Shown piece after piece: positions 11,830-23,629 of a DNA stretch of 64,000 nucleotides; positions within the stretch are counted from its first letter, which is position 1; each line of letters begins with the position of its first letter. The notes below the pieces were generated by a model. The model did no database searches, was not told where the DNA came from, and saw only the letters and a list, made by a program, of their open reading frames with translations. The stretch is from Sphaerosporella brunnea (taxonomy: Eukaryota; Ascomycota; Pezizomycetes; Pezizales; Pyronemataceae): contig VXIS01000039.1 of the NCBI GenBank assembly GCA_008704415.1, positions 165,882 through 229,881 of the forward strand, written 5' to 3'. Position numbers and translations under genes: made by a program.

Positions 11830-12540
11830 ATGATCCCCTACGCGCTCCTCCTCCTCTCCGATTCCGCCTTACCACTAGGCAGCTTCGCCTTCAGCTCCTC
11901 TCTCGAATCCTACGCCGCCCACCACCGCACCCTCACCCCCAACCGCACCGACATCATCACCACCTTCCTGCATCTCTCCCTGCACAGCACCAGCACCAGC
12001 ATCCTGCCGTTCCTCTATGCCGCCTACCGCGCCCCCGCCCGCGCCGCAGACCTCGACGACGAGCTGGACGCATCCACGCCGTGCGCGGTCGCGCGGCGCG
12101 CGTCGACGTCGCAGGGTCGTGCATTGCTGGCCGTGTTCGAAAAGAGCCTGTACCACCTCAGCGCGGGAGTGGAGGGCGCGCGCGAATGGGTGCGGACGTA
12201 CAAAACCGGCGGCGGAGGAGGAGGAGGAGGAGGAGGGGGACATTTCGGCGTGGCGTGGGGGCTGGTGTGTAGAGCGCTCGGCGTGAGCGAGGAGGACGCG
12301 GCCGAGGTGTTTGTGGTCAACCATTGCAAGGCTGTGTTATCCGCCGGTGTAAGGCTGGGCTTGCTGGGCCCGTACCAGGCCCAGGCCGTGTTGGCGATGC
12401 CCGAGACGAGGCGTGAGATTGAGATGGCGCTTGAGAGGGGGAGGGCGCTGAGTGTGGACGAGGTCGGCCAGAGTGTGCCTGCCCTCGATTTGTATCAGGG
12501 ACGGCATGAGCTGTTGTATTCGAGGGTTTTTAATTCGTGA
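11830..12540 (+). CDS. Urease accessory protein UreF
   Basis: A single uninterrupted frame of 236 residues. It shows the UreF landmarks: LLLSDSALPLGSFAFSSSLE at the N-terminus, a GHFGVAWGLVCRALG block, VRLGLLGPYQAQAVL, and the C-terminal PALDLYQGRHELLYSRVFNS. UreF works with UreD and UreG to load nickel and CO2 into apo-urease in the cytosol. The Met at 11830 directly precedes the conserved N-terminus, so the upstream in-frame Met at 11680 is not used here. A run of 11 glycines (GGN codons, 12208-12240) sits just before the GHF block, where other UreF proteins have a short loop. Confidence 0.92.
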   Translation: MIPYALLLLSDSALPLGSFAFSSSLESYAAHHRTLTPNRTDIITTFLHLSLHSTSTSILPFLYAAYRAPARAADLDDELDASTPCAVARRASTSQGRALLAVFEKSLYHLSAGVEGAREWVRTYKTGGGGGGGGGGGHFGVAWGLVCRALGVSEEDAAEVFVVNHCKAVLSAGVRLGLLGPYQAQAVLAMPETRREIEMALERGRALSVDEVGQSVPALDLYQGRHELLYSRVFNS

Positions 12541-12762
12541 TATGTAATGCCGTGAAAGGAGGGTCGCCCGAGAATACAGAGTGACCCTCCGCCAGATTAT
12601 ACTTCAATAGCAGCACAAAACTGAGGAAATCATTGCAATCGTTGACGTAACAAATTAAGAATACGATACCCCTTTACGCCCAAACCAATCCGAAAGTAAA
12701 AATGCAAGAATACACACCGAAAACACACTGAAGGAAACAAGCCAAACAATACCGCGCCAACC

Positions 12763-14106
12763 TCAAGGAAGAATCTCCTTCAACTTTTGCTTCTGCTCGG
12801 GCGAAAGGTAAGAGGGGAACACGATCTGGAGCTCCCGTTAGCAATCTACCATATCTAGGAAGCAGGAAGATAGCACTTACGTCGACCTTCACGATCATAT
12901 TTCCGCGCTGGCTTGGGTCCTTAGGTTTTACCATACCCAGTCCAGGGTACGTCTCCGACCAATTTGGTGGGGTAGGCCCGCTGTGAGACACCTCCAAAGT
13001 CTTGCCGTCGATGGTCTGGATCTTTCTGGACCAGCCGGTCAGAGCCTCTTTCAGCGGAAGAGAGATGGTAGCGATCAGGTCGTCGCCTTGCCGCACAAAC
13101 ACCGGGTGCGGCTTTTCGGTCACGATGAAGTGGATATCCTGTTTCGTGCCGTCGATTTCATCGCCGATGCCCGCAAACTTGAACTTTGAGCCTGCCTTCA
13201 TGCCCGGTTTGACCTGGATCTCAATTTCCTTATCCTCTCGCTGGATGCGCCCATCCCTATCGAAGGTCTTGCGCTTAACCTTGAACTTCTTTTTAGCTCC
13301 GTTAAATAGCCTGTTCGAGTGTTAAAAACTGCAATAAGCGAAGGCAGAGAGGTATATCCTTACTCTTCAAGAGTGAAAGCGATCGGCTTCTCGACAACTG
13401 TGGCTTCGCGCTGTGGTTGTTGCGCTTGCCTTGCGCCATTCGTCGACCCGGCCGATGTGCGAGTACCGCCGAATCTCGATCCAAACCTCGCACCACCACC
13501 GAGAGGACTGCCACCGCCGAAAATGCCAGAGAAATCTTCCTCCCCCTCGAATCCCCCCATCTTCGCGAAGTTGGCAAATATGTTCTCCGGATTTCCTGGC
13601 ATGAATCCAAAGCCTCCCCCTGGCCCTCCTCCCGAGGTTGTGAATGTAAACCGCGGACCGCCGCCGCCGCCGCCGCCGCCGCCGAATCCTGGGTAGGTTT
13701 CTGCGCGACCGAAACCGGGGAATCCGCCGGGCATGCCACCGCCACCGGCATTAGGCGGTGGTGCGGTGCCGCCACGTAGTAGAAATTCGAGGCCATATTG
13801 ATCGTAGATCTTTCGTTTCTCGGGGTCGGACAAGATTTCGTACGCTTGCGAGATATCTGTGCGCCGGTGCATCAGTGATGTGTCACAGCACAGACTTAGG
13901 CGAGCATACCTTTGAACTTCTCGGCAGCTGCTGGATTATCTTTGTTCTTGTCCGGGTGGTACTTTAGCGCGCCTTTGCTGCACTGTTTGTGAGCGCTGAA
14001 ATATTCTCGAGGTCAACTCGACTTACCGGTATGCTTTTCTGATGTCATCGGGTGAAGCATCGGGCGGGATGCCCAGTGTATCGTAGAGCTTTGTTTCTTT
14101 CACCAT
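12763..14106 (-). CDS. DnaJ/Hsp40 co-chaperone, Sis1/Psi1 type
   Basis: Five exons or so give a type II Hsp40 of about 370 residues. The J domain comes first (MVKETKLYDTLGIPPDAS.., AYRKGALKYHPDKN with the HPD triad, ISQAYEILSDPEKRKIYDQYG). A Gly/Phe-rich linker follows with GGFPGFG-like repeats and a GFMPGNPENIFANF stretch. Two C-terminal substrate-binding domains are then seen (KRKTFDRDGRIQRED.., IQVKPGMKAGSKFKFAG, GDDLIATISLPLKEALTGW), and the protein ends PSYLSPEQKQKLKEILP. There is no zinc-finger region, which separates it from Ydj1/DnaJ type I. It stimulates Hsp70 ATPase activity in the cytosol. The J domain is split by introns at the HPD-proximal helix and after AEKFK. Confidence 0.94.
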
Positions 14107-15823
14107 TGGGCGAACGTGCTTTTAGCTAGGATGTGTCGAAAGTTGTATCGTTCTTGTGCAATGAAGTTGTTTTAACAAAAAAGTAGAGCTGAAGGCGAGG
14201 TTCAGAAGCTGTGGTTTAGAAATAGACAGCGGCGTTCAAGTTTCAGCTGCTTGTTTGTGGCGTGGAACGGGGCGAAGATGGAGATGGAATGTTGTAGAAG
14301 CTGCAGCAACGGTCGGTGCAGGTGACGTATTGGAGCCCCGGGAACCTGTGCGGCAGTGCAGTGCGGTGTGGTGTTGCTCACTGCCTGAAATCAAGCCGCA
14401 CCGCTGAGAGAGCTACGAGTTGTATGAAGTATATAAAGGATGTCATCGGAAGCTGTGTGCATATACAGGTATATATACGGAGAACTTCTATGTAGTTTCT
14501 TGTTTATGCGGGCTGATAATGTGCATAGAGTGTGCATCGCTAATTCTCAGTATACGTCATGTCGAACATCACGTGCCATCCTCATGAATGCTAAAGTAAG
14601 CAGTCGATGTGCTACGTTAACCTCCCCTGGTAAAAGAGGAGGGTCTGAGAAACGATTGGGCAGCCATTTGTCGCTTCATTATCGGGTGATCGGAATTGTC
14701 ATAACTCGACCTGAATCGAGACCATTTTGAGGCAAGCGTTGATGGCCCCAAGACGTCACAACGTTTGCGAGATCTCAGACGTTTATTCAAGCATTTTTTT
14801 GGACTATCGGTAAAATTGCGGCACGCCCCCCCCAAAAAACCTTTAACTCCACGAGTTTGGTCGACCAAGGACTTATATCAACGCTAGGAAGCTGCTCTAC
14901 AAGATCGTGTATTTTAGGAAGCGAAAATCGCACTGTGTTCTTTCTTAACGCCCACGGGGTTAGGGTTATGGGCAGTTGTCACGATCGGTACCCGTAGATA
15001 GCGAACAACAAGCTCCCCAGCCTTTGGGCTTCACCAGATATTCTTCAGCGACCACACGCACGCACATGTGGGAGGTTCTCGGGAACAAATTATTTCCGAG
15101 AAAATCTGAAAACCGATAGGAAGAAGTGAGGGCCAACAACCAGATGTTTGACACCTAAAAATTAAGTAACTATATGTGTTGTTTTCCATCCATGCTTCCA
15201 TTTTTTGAATTCATAATCCATCGGACCTATTTACGAGTACATACTTCCTATAAGTTGAAAAAATCGATTGGACGACGGCATTACAGCCATCCAGGACGGA
15301 GTGGGTAACAATTCATCAGAAATCGAGATCACGAAAGTACCGTCGTCGGGACGAATTCGACGATTTCGCACGGTACCATGGGGCAGTTTCGATCCGCCTA
15401 GGAAGTGCTAACATAATACGGTTGAATGAGGAATTCCATTGAGTCTTAAGCAGCTCAATCGATATTATTTCTCATGGTGGCTTTTATGCCCTGGTTGAAT
15501 TGACATTACATTATGCCTAGAGTGTGATTGCTAACTCTGTAGTCTGCCAATCTTCTTATCCTTCCTGTTAACGGTACATAGACCAGAGTAGAGTACACTC
15601 GCCGGCATGGCTTGTTTTTGCGCAACAGTTATGTCCCAAGTCCATGATATATAACCCATGGGTCGTTACCGAATCATACCGGGTGACGCCCGAGTGACAC
15701 ACCATGCGGCCACCAAAGTCTTGGCAGCGGGTGAGACAAGCGAACATCATGAGCCGGGCGGGTGGTCGGAACAAATCTCATCCCCCACCCCTCAACGACT
15801 CCAGCTTCAGCAAACCCATCACG
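14107..15823. other. Intergenic 1.7 kb, no gene seen
   Basis: Divergent promoters of the DnaJ and ATP synthase genes flank this stretch. The middle (14.4-15.5 kb) is more AT-rich than its neighbours and has only short broken frames. A single TTAGGG at about 14957 is isolated. It may hold degraded repeats, but none could be identified. Confidence 0.45.
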
Positions 15824-16534
15824 ATGTCCGCAACCGCCGTAAATGCCCCCGGCCCCCACCTCAACAATCGTTAGTACCCACTAACCATTGTCCAGCGCAG
15901 CGCCGCCCTCAAGATCGAATGGGCCAAACTCTCCAGCACGCTCGGCCTGAAGGGCCAGACGGCGGCGCAACTGCAAGCCTTCAAGAAGCGCAACGAGGAC
16001 GCGCGCCGCAAGGTGGGGCTGCTGCACGATGCGCCGCAAGACATCGACTTTGGCTACTACCGCAGCGTGCTCAAGAACACCGCCGTGATCGATGAGATCG
16101 AGGCGGCGTGGAAGGCCTTCAAGCCCAAGACCTACGATGTCTCCAAGACCCTTGCCGCGATCAACCAGTTCGAGGCTGCCGCCGTTAAGAATGCCGAGAC
16201 TACGAAGGCCAAGGTCGATGCTGAGCTTCAGGATTTGTCCATGACCTTGAAGAACATCGAGGAGGCGAGGTCGTTCGATCAGTTGACCGTCGTATGTATC
16301 CGATGCCGGGACGGGGGAAGAGGTGGACGCTGATCTCTGTGTTTTCGTGGATAGGACGACGTTGCCAATGCTCGCCCCGACATCGATGTTCGCACCGAAC
16401 AGATGGTCCAGAAGGGCCGATGGATGCCCCCGGGATACAAGGCGAGTTTTTTTCGATCCCCCCATCCCCCATCATCATCACGCATATATCTAACCCCCTC
16501 ACAGGAGAAGTTCGGCGACCTCTCTGTTTTGTAA
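15824..16534 (+). CDS. ATP7: Mitochondrial ATP synthase subunit d
   Basis: Exons 15824-15838, 15896-16291, 16355-16441 and 16505-16534 give 175 residues, the usual length. The product starts [17 protein letters not shown], continues [27 protein letters not shown] (shown in parts) and carries [24 protein letters not shown]. It ends [12 protein letters not shown]. Subunit d is part of the peripheral stalk of F1Fo-ATP synthase. Exon 1 holds only five codons; its donor GTAAAT is chosen over a later GT because only it keeps the frame. The last intron appears to use a GC-AG pair (AAG|GCGAGT..CACAG). Confidence 0.93.
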
Positions 16535-16801
16535 GAGGGCGCGAGCGGTTCAAAAATCCCTTGTATCAAATAAAACCTCGGAGCAGCAGCAGGAGGAGGC
16601 TGCTTTCGTCGCTGTTTGTCGATAGAATTCAATACAATGTTGACTGTTGTAACCTCTCTTACTGCTGATGGAACTAAAAGCACTTGCAATTGGCTGTTAC
16701 AATGATGATAGTATTGCACACTACAACGCTCCCAGGAAAGAAAGATGAAAAAAAACAACTGAGATTAGGAATTATAATTCCCCGCCCATTCCGCCTTCTT
16801 A
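16535..16801. other. Convergent 3' flanks of ATP7 and SEC8
   Basis: 265 bases between the two stop codons, with no gene. Confidence 0.6.
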
Positions 16802-19800
16802 AATACTCCACATGATCTCCGACAACGCCAGCAAGTTCTCATTCAAGCTTCTTCTCGCCTGCAGCGCCGAAGATGATTCACGGCGGTTACTCATAGCCTC
16901 TGAGAAATACAATTCCACCAGGACCTTGAGTTCATCGTACGAGAACTCTAGTTTTCCAGCCTTCGCATTAGCGATGAGAACATCCATTCCGCCGCCATAC
17001 AGCGCGTAGAATCTGGCGGCGCGACCCAGATCCGCGGAAACATCGATGTTCTTGAGGTTTTGCTGGAGCACAAGAATGTTGCGCTGCATGCGGTCCACGC
17101 CGTCTTGGTTGATGATCTTGATCGTGCTCGCGTTCGCCACGAGGATGTGGGACATCAATGTTCCTAGTCCTCGTTCAACAAATCTAGAGGGGGATGTTAG
17201 TACGTTTCCGTGCGGAGGAAGAGAAAGGAATTACCTCGTTTCTCGCTGCGGCAGGGCACTCGCAATGTCTTCATCGAACCACACCAGGTCCGTGTTCAGC
17301 ACCAACACATTCGTATCCGGAGTGGAGACGGCATTGTCTAGGCAGTAGTTGCCCTCGACCATGCACTTGTCGAGGTGATAGATGACTTTGCATCTCACCT
17401 CGGCGTGAAGGGTGAACAGTACCGTAGTGGCCAGCTCCTGGAAGGACTTTACGACTCCATCGAACGCGCTGACAGTATCGCTGGTCATGGGGAGGTAGAT
17501 GGGCTTGTTTGCGTCGTGCTGTGAGCGTACAGACTCGATGAGCGTCCACCTCCTGCGCATACGGCCTCCAGAGCCGCTGCCATCATTGCGAGAGAAGTTT
17601 TCGGGCTCTTCGACGTGCCGGAGCTGCACCACCTTGCCCGCGAGCCAGCGCATACTCGTACAAAGTATGCATAGCGAGTTTATCACCTTGCGATCGCTGA
17701 TCAGATCGTTTTGGGTCAACTTCTGGCTGGCTTGCTTCGCCAATTCGACCTCTGTTTCTTTTTTCAGGTGCTCCGCGGTGGACGCATCTTCTGTGAGGTT
17801 CCATACGTTCTCTATCGCCTGGCGTATCGGTTCCTCTTTTGACCATCGTGCACTGGCCTTCATGTTGCCCGTTTCTACACGCGACACCAGCTCTTTGTAC
17901 CACTCGTAACATTTGTCATAGTATGAAGTCAACAGGTCAATGGTGAGCTGTCCAAACGCCTGATCTGGCGGGATCGTATCCAGCATCTTGCAGAATGCCG
18001 TGATGAGATCAAGGAATGCCACCGTGCCTTTCATGATGGGCTTGCCGGATCTGCTCATCCAGTTGCTGTCCTCGTGGAAAGCATCAATGTCGCTGGTGGT
18101 TTGGTTGAAGAGCTCGCGGATCGTGTCGTCGAGTGATGGATAGAAGACGTTGACCAGGAAATCATCCAGGAATGACGGTAGAGTGCTGAGAACTATGCCA
18201 GAACCAGCAGGTACGATCTCTTTGATGTGGTTGAGGAAGGTGAGTGATGGCGGAAGCAGCAGGCCTATATTAAAGACACTGGGTTCGATCAGGAGTTTGT
18301 GGCCAGTGGCTGCTCCATCGGATGTATTGTTATTGTCTGAGGAGGCAACCGCAGGACGCAGAGACTCGCTAACTAAGCCTGGTACAGAGGCCTTCAGGAT
18401 CTGTTGTAGATCTTCTTGGTCCTCTTTGAGGTCGCTCGTGGCGTTGACCTCCGTATTGGAGAGCTTGAATATTGTCTGTGCCATATTGTCAGTCAGAGTT
18501 GTCCATGGATGCCAGATTTCAACCATACCTTATTCATATCACGAGTGCCTCTACCAGCCACTATATTGATGATGGCATTGTGCAAGCCCTTTGGTGCAGC
18601 ATGGTGAGCATTTTTACTATCACTTTGGGTCAAGTAATCATGAAGCAATGACCGCATCTACAACTGTTAGCACAAGCCAGCCTAGCCTTGCTGGGGAGGC
18701 ATTACCTCGCTCTGGATGAGCTGCCAGACTTCCACGAACCCATGCTTCCATGACTCTGCATCTTGCAGAGTGTCTCCACGTTTCGTTATACCTCTCACCA
18801 CATCGTAAATGACTCGATATCCTTCCATCACCGCTTCGAACTTGGAGTACAACGTGTATAACAAGTCATGAATGGTGGTTACTCGCACATCGTTTTCGCT
18901 CAAGCCCAGATCCATGGTTTTGCCATTGTACCCCCGAGTTCTCCCGGCAGTAAGAGAGCTGGGATGCCTCTGATCAACCTCGGTGTTGGTTTTGTCGACC
19001 AGCTTGAAGAGCTCGACGGGAAGGCGCTGGTTGACGGTGGCTATTGCGTTTGGCAGGTGGCCGAGGTTGTGGAGTGCTTCCAGACACAGTCTGATGTACG
19101 ACAAGCTGTCCGCCTCTGGGTTTTTGTTGGTGCCTGCATCTTCAACCATCTACGCCTGTCAGTTAGGTTATAGACACGGTTGCAGGCCACACTTACGGGC
19201 TGGGTGGAATCATTTGAATCCAGGAATTTATGGAGAGCTCTTCCGCCGCCCATAGAGGAAGCGTAGCCTGGAGCAATTAGCTATGTTACATTCTGGTTAT
19301 CAGGCGCATAATACCATTGGCCGCGCTGCCGCTTGTGCTGTTTGCTACATCCAGGTTAGCTGCAGCGTCGTGCAACAGATCCCGCTCTCATACCTTCTTT
19401 ATTGGCCGAATATGCTTTCCATCTGTCGTTGCAGTAAAGAGACTTGAGGTAGAGATGGTTGTGTAGTTCTTCGACAAGAATATCTGCCAGAGACTGCATT
19501 CACTAGTTAGATATCATCCTGAGGAACAACCACGCGTAGAGTAATTACCGATTCCTGACTCCCCAAATACGCGCGCAGGTCTGAGAGGGCGCCAATCTCC
19601 ATCATGTCCGGTTCCCGGATGCGGGTGAGTGCCTCGTCGAGAAGTTCTACAGCACCCAAAAACTTCTTTTCTGATATCCTCGCCTCCAACTTATCAGGGA
19701 CGAGCTGGAGTTGTTCTCTTTATAAAAAAACGCAACCGTCAGCCAGGCTTCTATCGTTTTTGGGCACGAAAAATCACAGACATAGAGTGTAGAGTTTGAA

Positions 19801-20689
19801 GCATAGCATCGTATTTCTGCGAGTTATCAACCATGTTCTTCACCTCTGGCTTACTGGTTGAGAGATCTTCTTTCGCTTTTATTAACGATTCCCTCAAATC
19901 TCTAGCCTTCGCCTGCGAAGTCGTTATACTACGCATGATGGTGTGGAATGCGCCAATGGAACTATTGAACCCTTGGTGATGATCTGTTGTTCACGGTGGA
20001 TTAGACAACGGAATGACTAAGGGAAGAAGGAGGAAGGGGAGAAGCTGTTCGATAGACGGGATATTGCGGCGCCGTACCGTTCACAATGGCCTGTAGAGCA
20101 TATTGTAGGTCCTGATGCGTCTCCTTAAACCCGGGATACTGCCGCGCCATACCCAAGGAGCTGGTATCCATCAACTGAAGGGCGACCTTCACGGGCACAC
20201 ATTCCTCGTCCTTCATAAAGTTCCAGTCCCGCTCAATAACTCTCAGTATTTCTGTTTTTTTCCCCAACCACCCATCAGCATATCATTTCCCCTTCCCAAA
20301 CCCATTGGATTGGACTGTATTGGATACATACCATCCAGCTTCTTGGTTCCTGGCCCATACCCTGCCGCTACACCCTTTCCACTACCACCATTCGCACTCG
20401 CACTCCCACCCCCACCCCCATTGCGCCCGTTTCTACTCCGAGACCGCGTATCGGGCCGCTCCCGACTTTTCTCCCGCTGCCCCTGCACTCCACCATACGC
20501 CTGGTACCCGCCCGCACCGGCTCCACCAGACTCAGGCGCCAACTCTCGCGCCCCACTGCGCGGTTGTCGATAATTCGAGTAGCCACCGTACCCGCCGTAG
20601 CCGTTGCTAGTGGCGGCGGCGCCGCCGTTGCTCGCACCGCCATAGCCCTTTCGCGAGCTGCCGCTCATCGTTGCGTTGCGTTCGTTCAA
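16802..20689 (-). CDS. SEC8: Exocyst complex component SEC8 (EXOC4)
   Basis: Multi-exon minus-strand gene with an N-terminal Gly/Tyr/Ser-rich low-complexity region (about the first 120 residues). Then comes the Sec8 N-terminal core: VIERDWNFMKDEECVPVKVALQLMD (in parts), QYPGFKETHQDLQYALQ, an RSITTSQAKARDLRESLIKAK coiled coil, and KLEARISEKKFLGAVELLDEAL. The long helical C-terminal part contains SVFNIGLLLPPSLTFLNHI, VLNTDLVWFDEDIASALPQRETR and NILVLQQNLKNIDV. Sec8 is a core subunit of the octameric exocyst that tethers secretory vesicles at the growing hyphal tip. The start at 20689 (MNERNATMSGSS) or the second Met at 20668 are both possible. The promoter is shared with the divergent PTH1 gene (about 310 bp). 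Confidence 0.92.
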
Positions 20690-21002
20690 GCTCCTCCGGG
20701 GGGGCAGGTGGTGGCGTAGTAGTGAGTCACGGTGGGTGGGAAGATGATGACGATGAGTATTTGATTGTGATTTGTGGCTGAGTACTTTTTTGTCGCGTTC
20801 GATGTGACAGGTGGTGGTGGTGATACTAAACTATAAGACAAGACGTTGTTGGCTTTGCTCCTGTGAACAAGCAGCACTGCAGCAGAGCTCTCCCATCCCA
20901 ACTAGTTAGATTAGGTTTAGATCAACGAATCAAATGCACTCTCTAGTCTCTTCTTCTCTGCCGGAGCACAACCACCACGAGCCACAAGCCACAGCGCCGA
21001 AG

Positions 21003-21696
21003 ATGGCATCACGAAAGCTGCTGGTACCATTCCCCACTTCCCCAGCTTAGAACATCCGCCGCTCAACCAACCTTACAGGTCTGTTCCATCGGCAACCCAG
21101 GGTCGGCATACCGCAACACTCGGCACTCAGCAGGCCACAGCATCCTCGAGCTCCTCCGGGAATCACTCCAATTCCCAACCTTCAGCGCAGAGCGGGGCTA
21201 CAACGGGGGGCTTCTATCTCGCAGCAGCTACGACGACACCTACACGCTGTTCCAGTCGGGTTCGCTCATGAATGTGTCGGGCAAGCCGGTCAAAACCGCT
21301 TGGCAGGCATTTCAGCGCGAGCTGCCGAGCCAGGAGGAGCGTGAGCGCGCGCTGCTCGTCGTGCTGCATGATGAGCTAGAAAAGCCCCTCGGCCAGGTAA
21401 AGCTGAAAAAGACGGGGTCGCCCGCGGGTCACAATGGGTTGATCTCGATTATTGCGCAGTTGCACACGAAGGTGGGTTGTCTCTGCAGAGTAGGGATGAG
21501 GGCTGAGTACTGATTGTGCGGGTGACAGGATTTTTTGAGGCTGGGTATTGGTATTGGGCGCCCGGTGAGCCACGAGAGCGATGTCGTGGCAAAGTACGTC
21601 CTGGGAAAATTTACTCCACGAGAAAGAGACGTACTAGAATCACAGAGCCTAGAGAAGATCCTGCAGCAGCTGAAACAGATCTCCGAGATGCCTTAA
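21003..21696 (+). CDS. PTH1: Peptidyl-tRNA hydrolase, bacterial-type Pth1
   Basis: Exons 21003-21023, 21079-21471 and 21529-21696 give 193 residues. Family marks are IGNPGSAYRNTRHSAGH (the conserved GNPG..Y..TRHN-like block, with Ser replacing the usual Asn before Ala-Gly-His), SGSLMNVSGKPV, LLVVLHDELEKPLGQVKLK and GSPAGHNGL, then LRLGIGIGRP. The enzyme hydrolyses peptidyl-tRNA to recycle tRNA; in fungi this type acts in mitochondria. In this family an Asn-Thr-Arg-His-Asn pattern is usual, so the Ser in TRHS is a small departure. No clear targeting presequence precedes LLVCSIGNPGS. Confidence 0.93.
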
Positions 21697-22008
21697 AGCA
21701 AAGCTGAGGGAAGAAGACGTATTGGATTTTTTGTTTTGGCGTTTGAGGTTCCATGTACAAAAGAGATAGACGGCATACCTATTGGCTGGCGTTGACGTTC
21801 AATCGATATATTCCTTCCTGTATCTATATCACATAGATGAAGCTGAGCTGCATTGCGCACAAGCCTCATATTAGTATGATGATTGTTACGACTACTACTA
21901 CGACTATGGGCTATACACAAGCAACCTATCCTAGGTGACCTTCTAACTCCCAAACTCCACGCTGCGAGTTGATTTTTCGTACCCTACTGCCTTGACAACC
22001 CAATGGCT
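21697..22008. other. Convergent 3' flanks of PTH1 and YTP1-like gene
   Basis: About 310 bases, AT-rich, with no gene. Confidence 0.5.
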
Positions 22009-23554
22009 CTATGGCTTGCGTTCCTCAACGTCTGATCCCTCCTCATCCGTGATGAGACCTTGCAGTTCGAACTCATCAGCATCTCGCACTTGGCGCTCCG
22101 CGGCATCTCCTCTGGGACGTCCGTTCTCCAACTGCGCGTCCTGCGGTGACTTCGGCTTTTCATGTGATACAAACAAGTAAAGCAAGATTTGAACAACTTT
22201 TTGAATCTGTATGTCAGCACAGACCAGACCCCACCTAGATTATAGTTTAGAGTAAAACGTACACAAGTATAGTAGGAATGCCAAACTGTAAAGCACGAGG
22301 ATATATGACACATGGTCGATCCCCACGCTGGCAATCAACGCCAGCTGTTCCTCGGTCGCGGACATGAAAATGAATCCGGATGCGAACAGGAGGAACGGCG
22401 TCAAGTGCTGGAAGGAGGAAGGCTCAGACTGGGCCGGCTTGTCCTTAAGAAGGAAGCAGATTTCGACGATGCGCGCGATACCGGCTGTCATCAAGGTATA
22501 TCCGAACACGGCATGCACCATGGTAGAAAGGGGCAGGTGTTGGGCATGGCCAGACTGATCACACACACAGAGAGAGAGGTTAGATTCAGAAACGGTACTC
22601 CAGAGTTCTGCAGAAAAAAAAAACCCACCATGGCCCATCCGGTCAAGAAGATTACCAGTGCGGGTACAACGTTGCGCTTGGGTTCGCCATCTTTTCCTCG
22701 GGACAGCCACAGTCCCAACAGGCCGGCGCACCACCACACAACACCCATCGACGTATGCTGGATATCACCATGGTTCCAGTTTTCGCCCCAGCGGTGCTCG
22801 GTGAAGGTGTTGACGCAGCCCCAGACGGCAATAACCAGCGAATCCCAGAACTCTTGGGATCTCCCAGTTCTCCGAAGCCACGCCTGGCCCACCAAAAGCA
22901 GTATGGTCATGATGATGCCGTACGCAATGAAGGACGAGCCCATAACGAAGTGTGCGAGACACTGGCCCAGGTGGTCGGCGTGGCAAAAGCCCAGCGCAGT
23001 TATGCCGCCAAAGAGCATCTGCACCCAGCTAACCAGCGGCATGGCTTTCCCCAGGATTCCGTGGAGAGTCACCATGAACGGCCGCATTCGTCCGTGCACC
23101 CCGCGCTCGATATGCAGCTTGAGATATATGCCCAAGCCCACCTGGGTGAACAGCATCGACATCAAGGAAGAGGCAAACGCAGAGTGGATGTTCGGCGCGA
23201 ATTGTCGGCCTTTGTGCGCATGACCGAGGAACCACCCCATGAGAGCTAGCACAGTGGCCACGACCTAACGGGCGGTGGGAGGGGTGCCATCAGGATTCAG
23301 GGCCCAAAGATGCGAGAGAAAGAGAGAAAAGGTACCTGTAGCGGTACATGCCACTTCGAGCGCACAATTCCTAGCACCATACCGATGGGAAATAGTATGC
23401 CAAACGCAACGATCATGGTGCAGATATGCCACCACAGGATGCTATCGAGCGGATCTGGACTCACGACTGCGCCCTCGGGGATGTTCTCTCCATGGTGCTC
23501 GTGGGCGGCAGCCCCTGCCGCGAGCAGCAGCAGCAGCACGAACCGACGGGACAT
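22009..23554 (-). CDS. YTP1-like multi-pass membrane protein (DUF2427/Ytp1)
   Basis: A signal peptide ([17 protein letters not shown]) is followed by an acidic [11 protein letters not shown] segment and the DUF2427 region ([28 protein letters not shown], in parts). Next is the Ytp1 region with many membrane segments, including the motif [22 protein letters not shown] and [17 protein letters not shown]. The last exon, read through to the stop at 22009, gives [18 protein letters not shown] and an acidic cytosolic tail ending EERKP. The biochemical role of Ytp1 is not established; the family is loosely similar to cytochrome b561/electron-transport membrane proteins. The start at 23554 is chosen for its signal peptide. 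An upstream in-frame start would add about 15 asparagines from a GTT repeat. Confidence 0.88.
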
Positions 23555-23585
23555 GTCGGGCAAGACTCGCTCGGGAACGGGAGGG

Positions 23586-23586
<1 letters not shown>

Positions 23587-23626
<40 letters not shown>

Positions 23627-23629
23627 ATT
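23587..23629. repeat. (GTT)n microsatellite
   Basis: About 14 units in the 5' leader of the YTP1-like gene; on the coding strand it would read poly-Asn. Confidence 0.9.

Noticed and set aside
14955..14970. TTAGGG as a telomere repeat
   Set aside because: A single isolated unit inside intergenic DNA, with no array.
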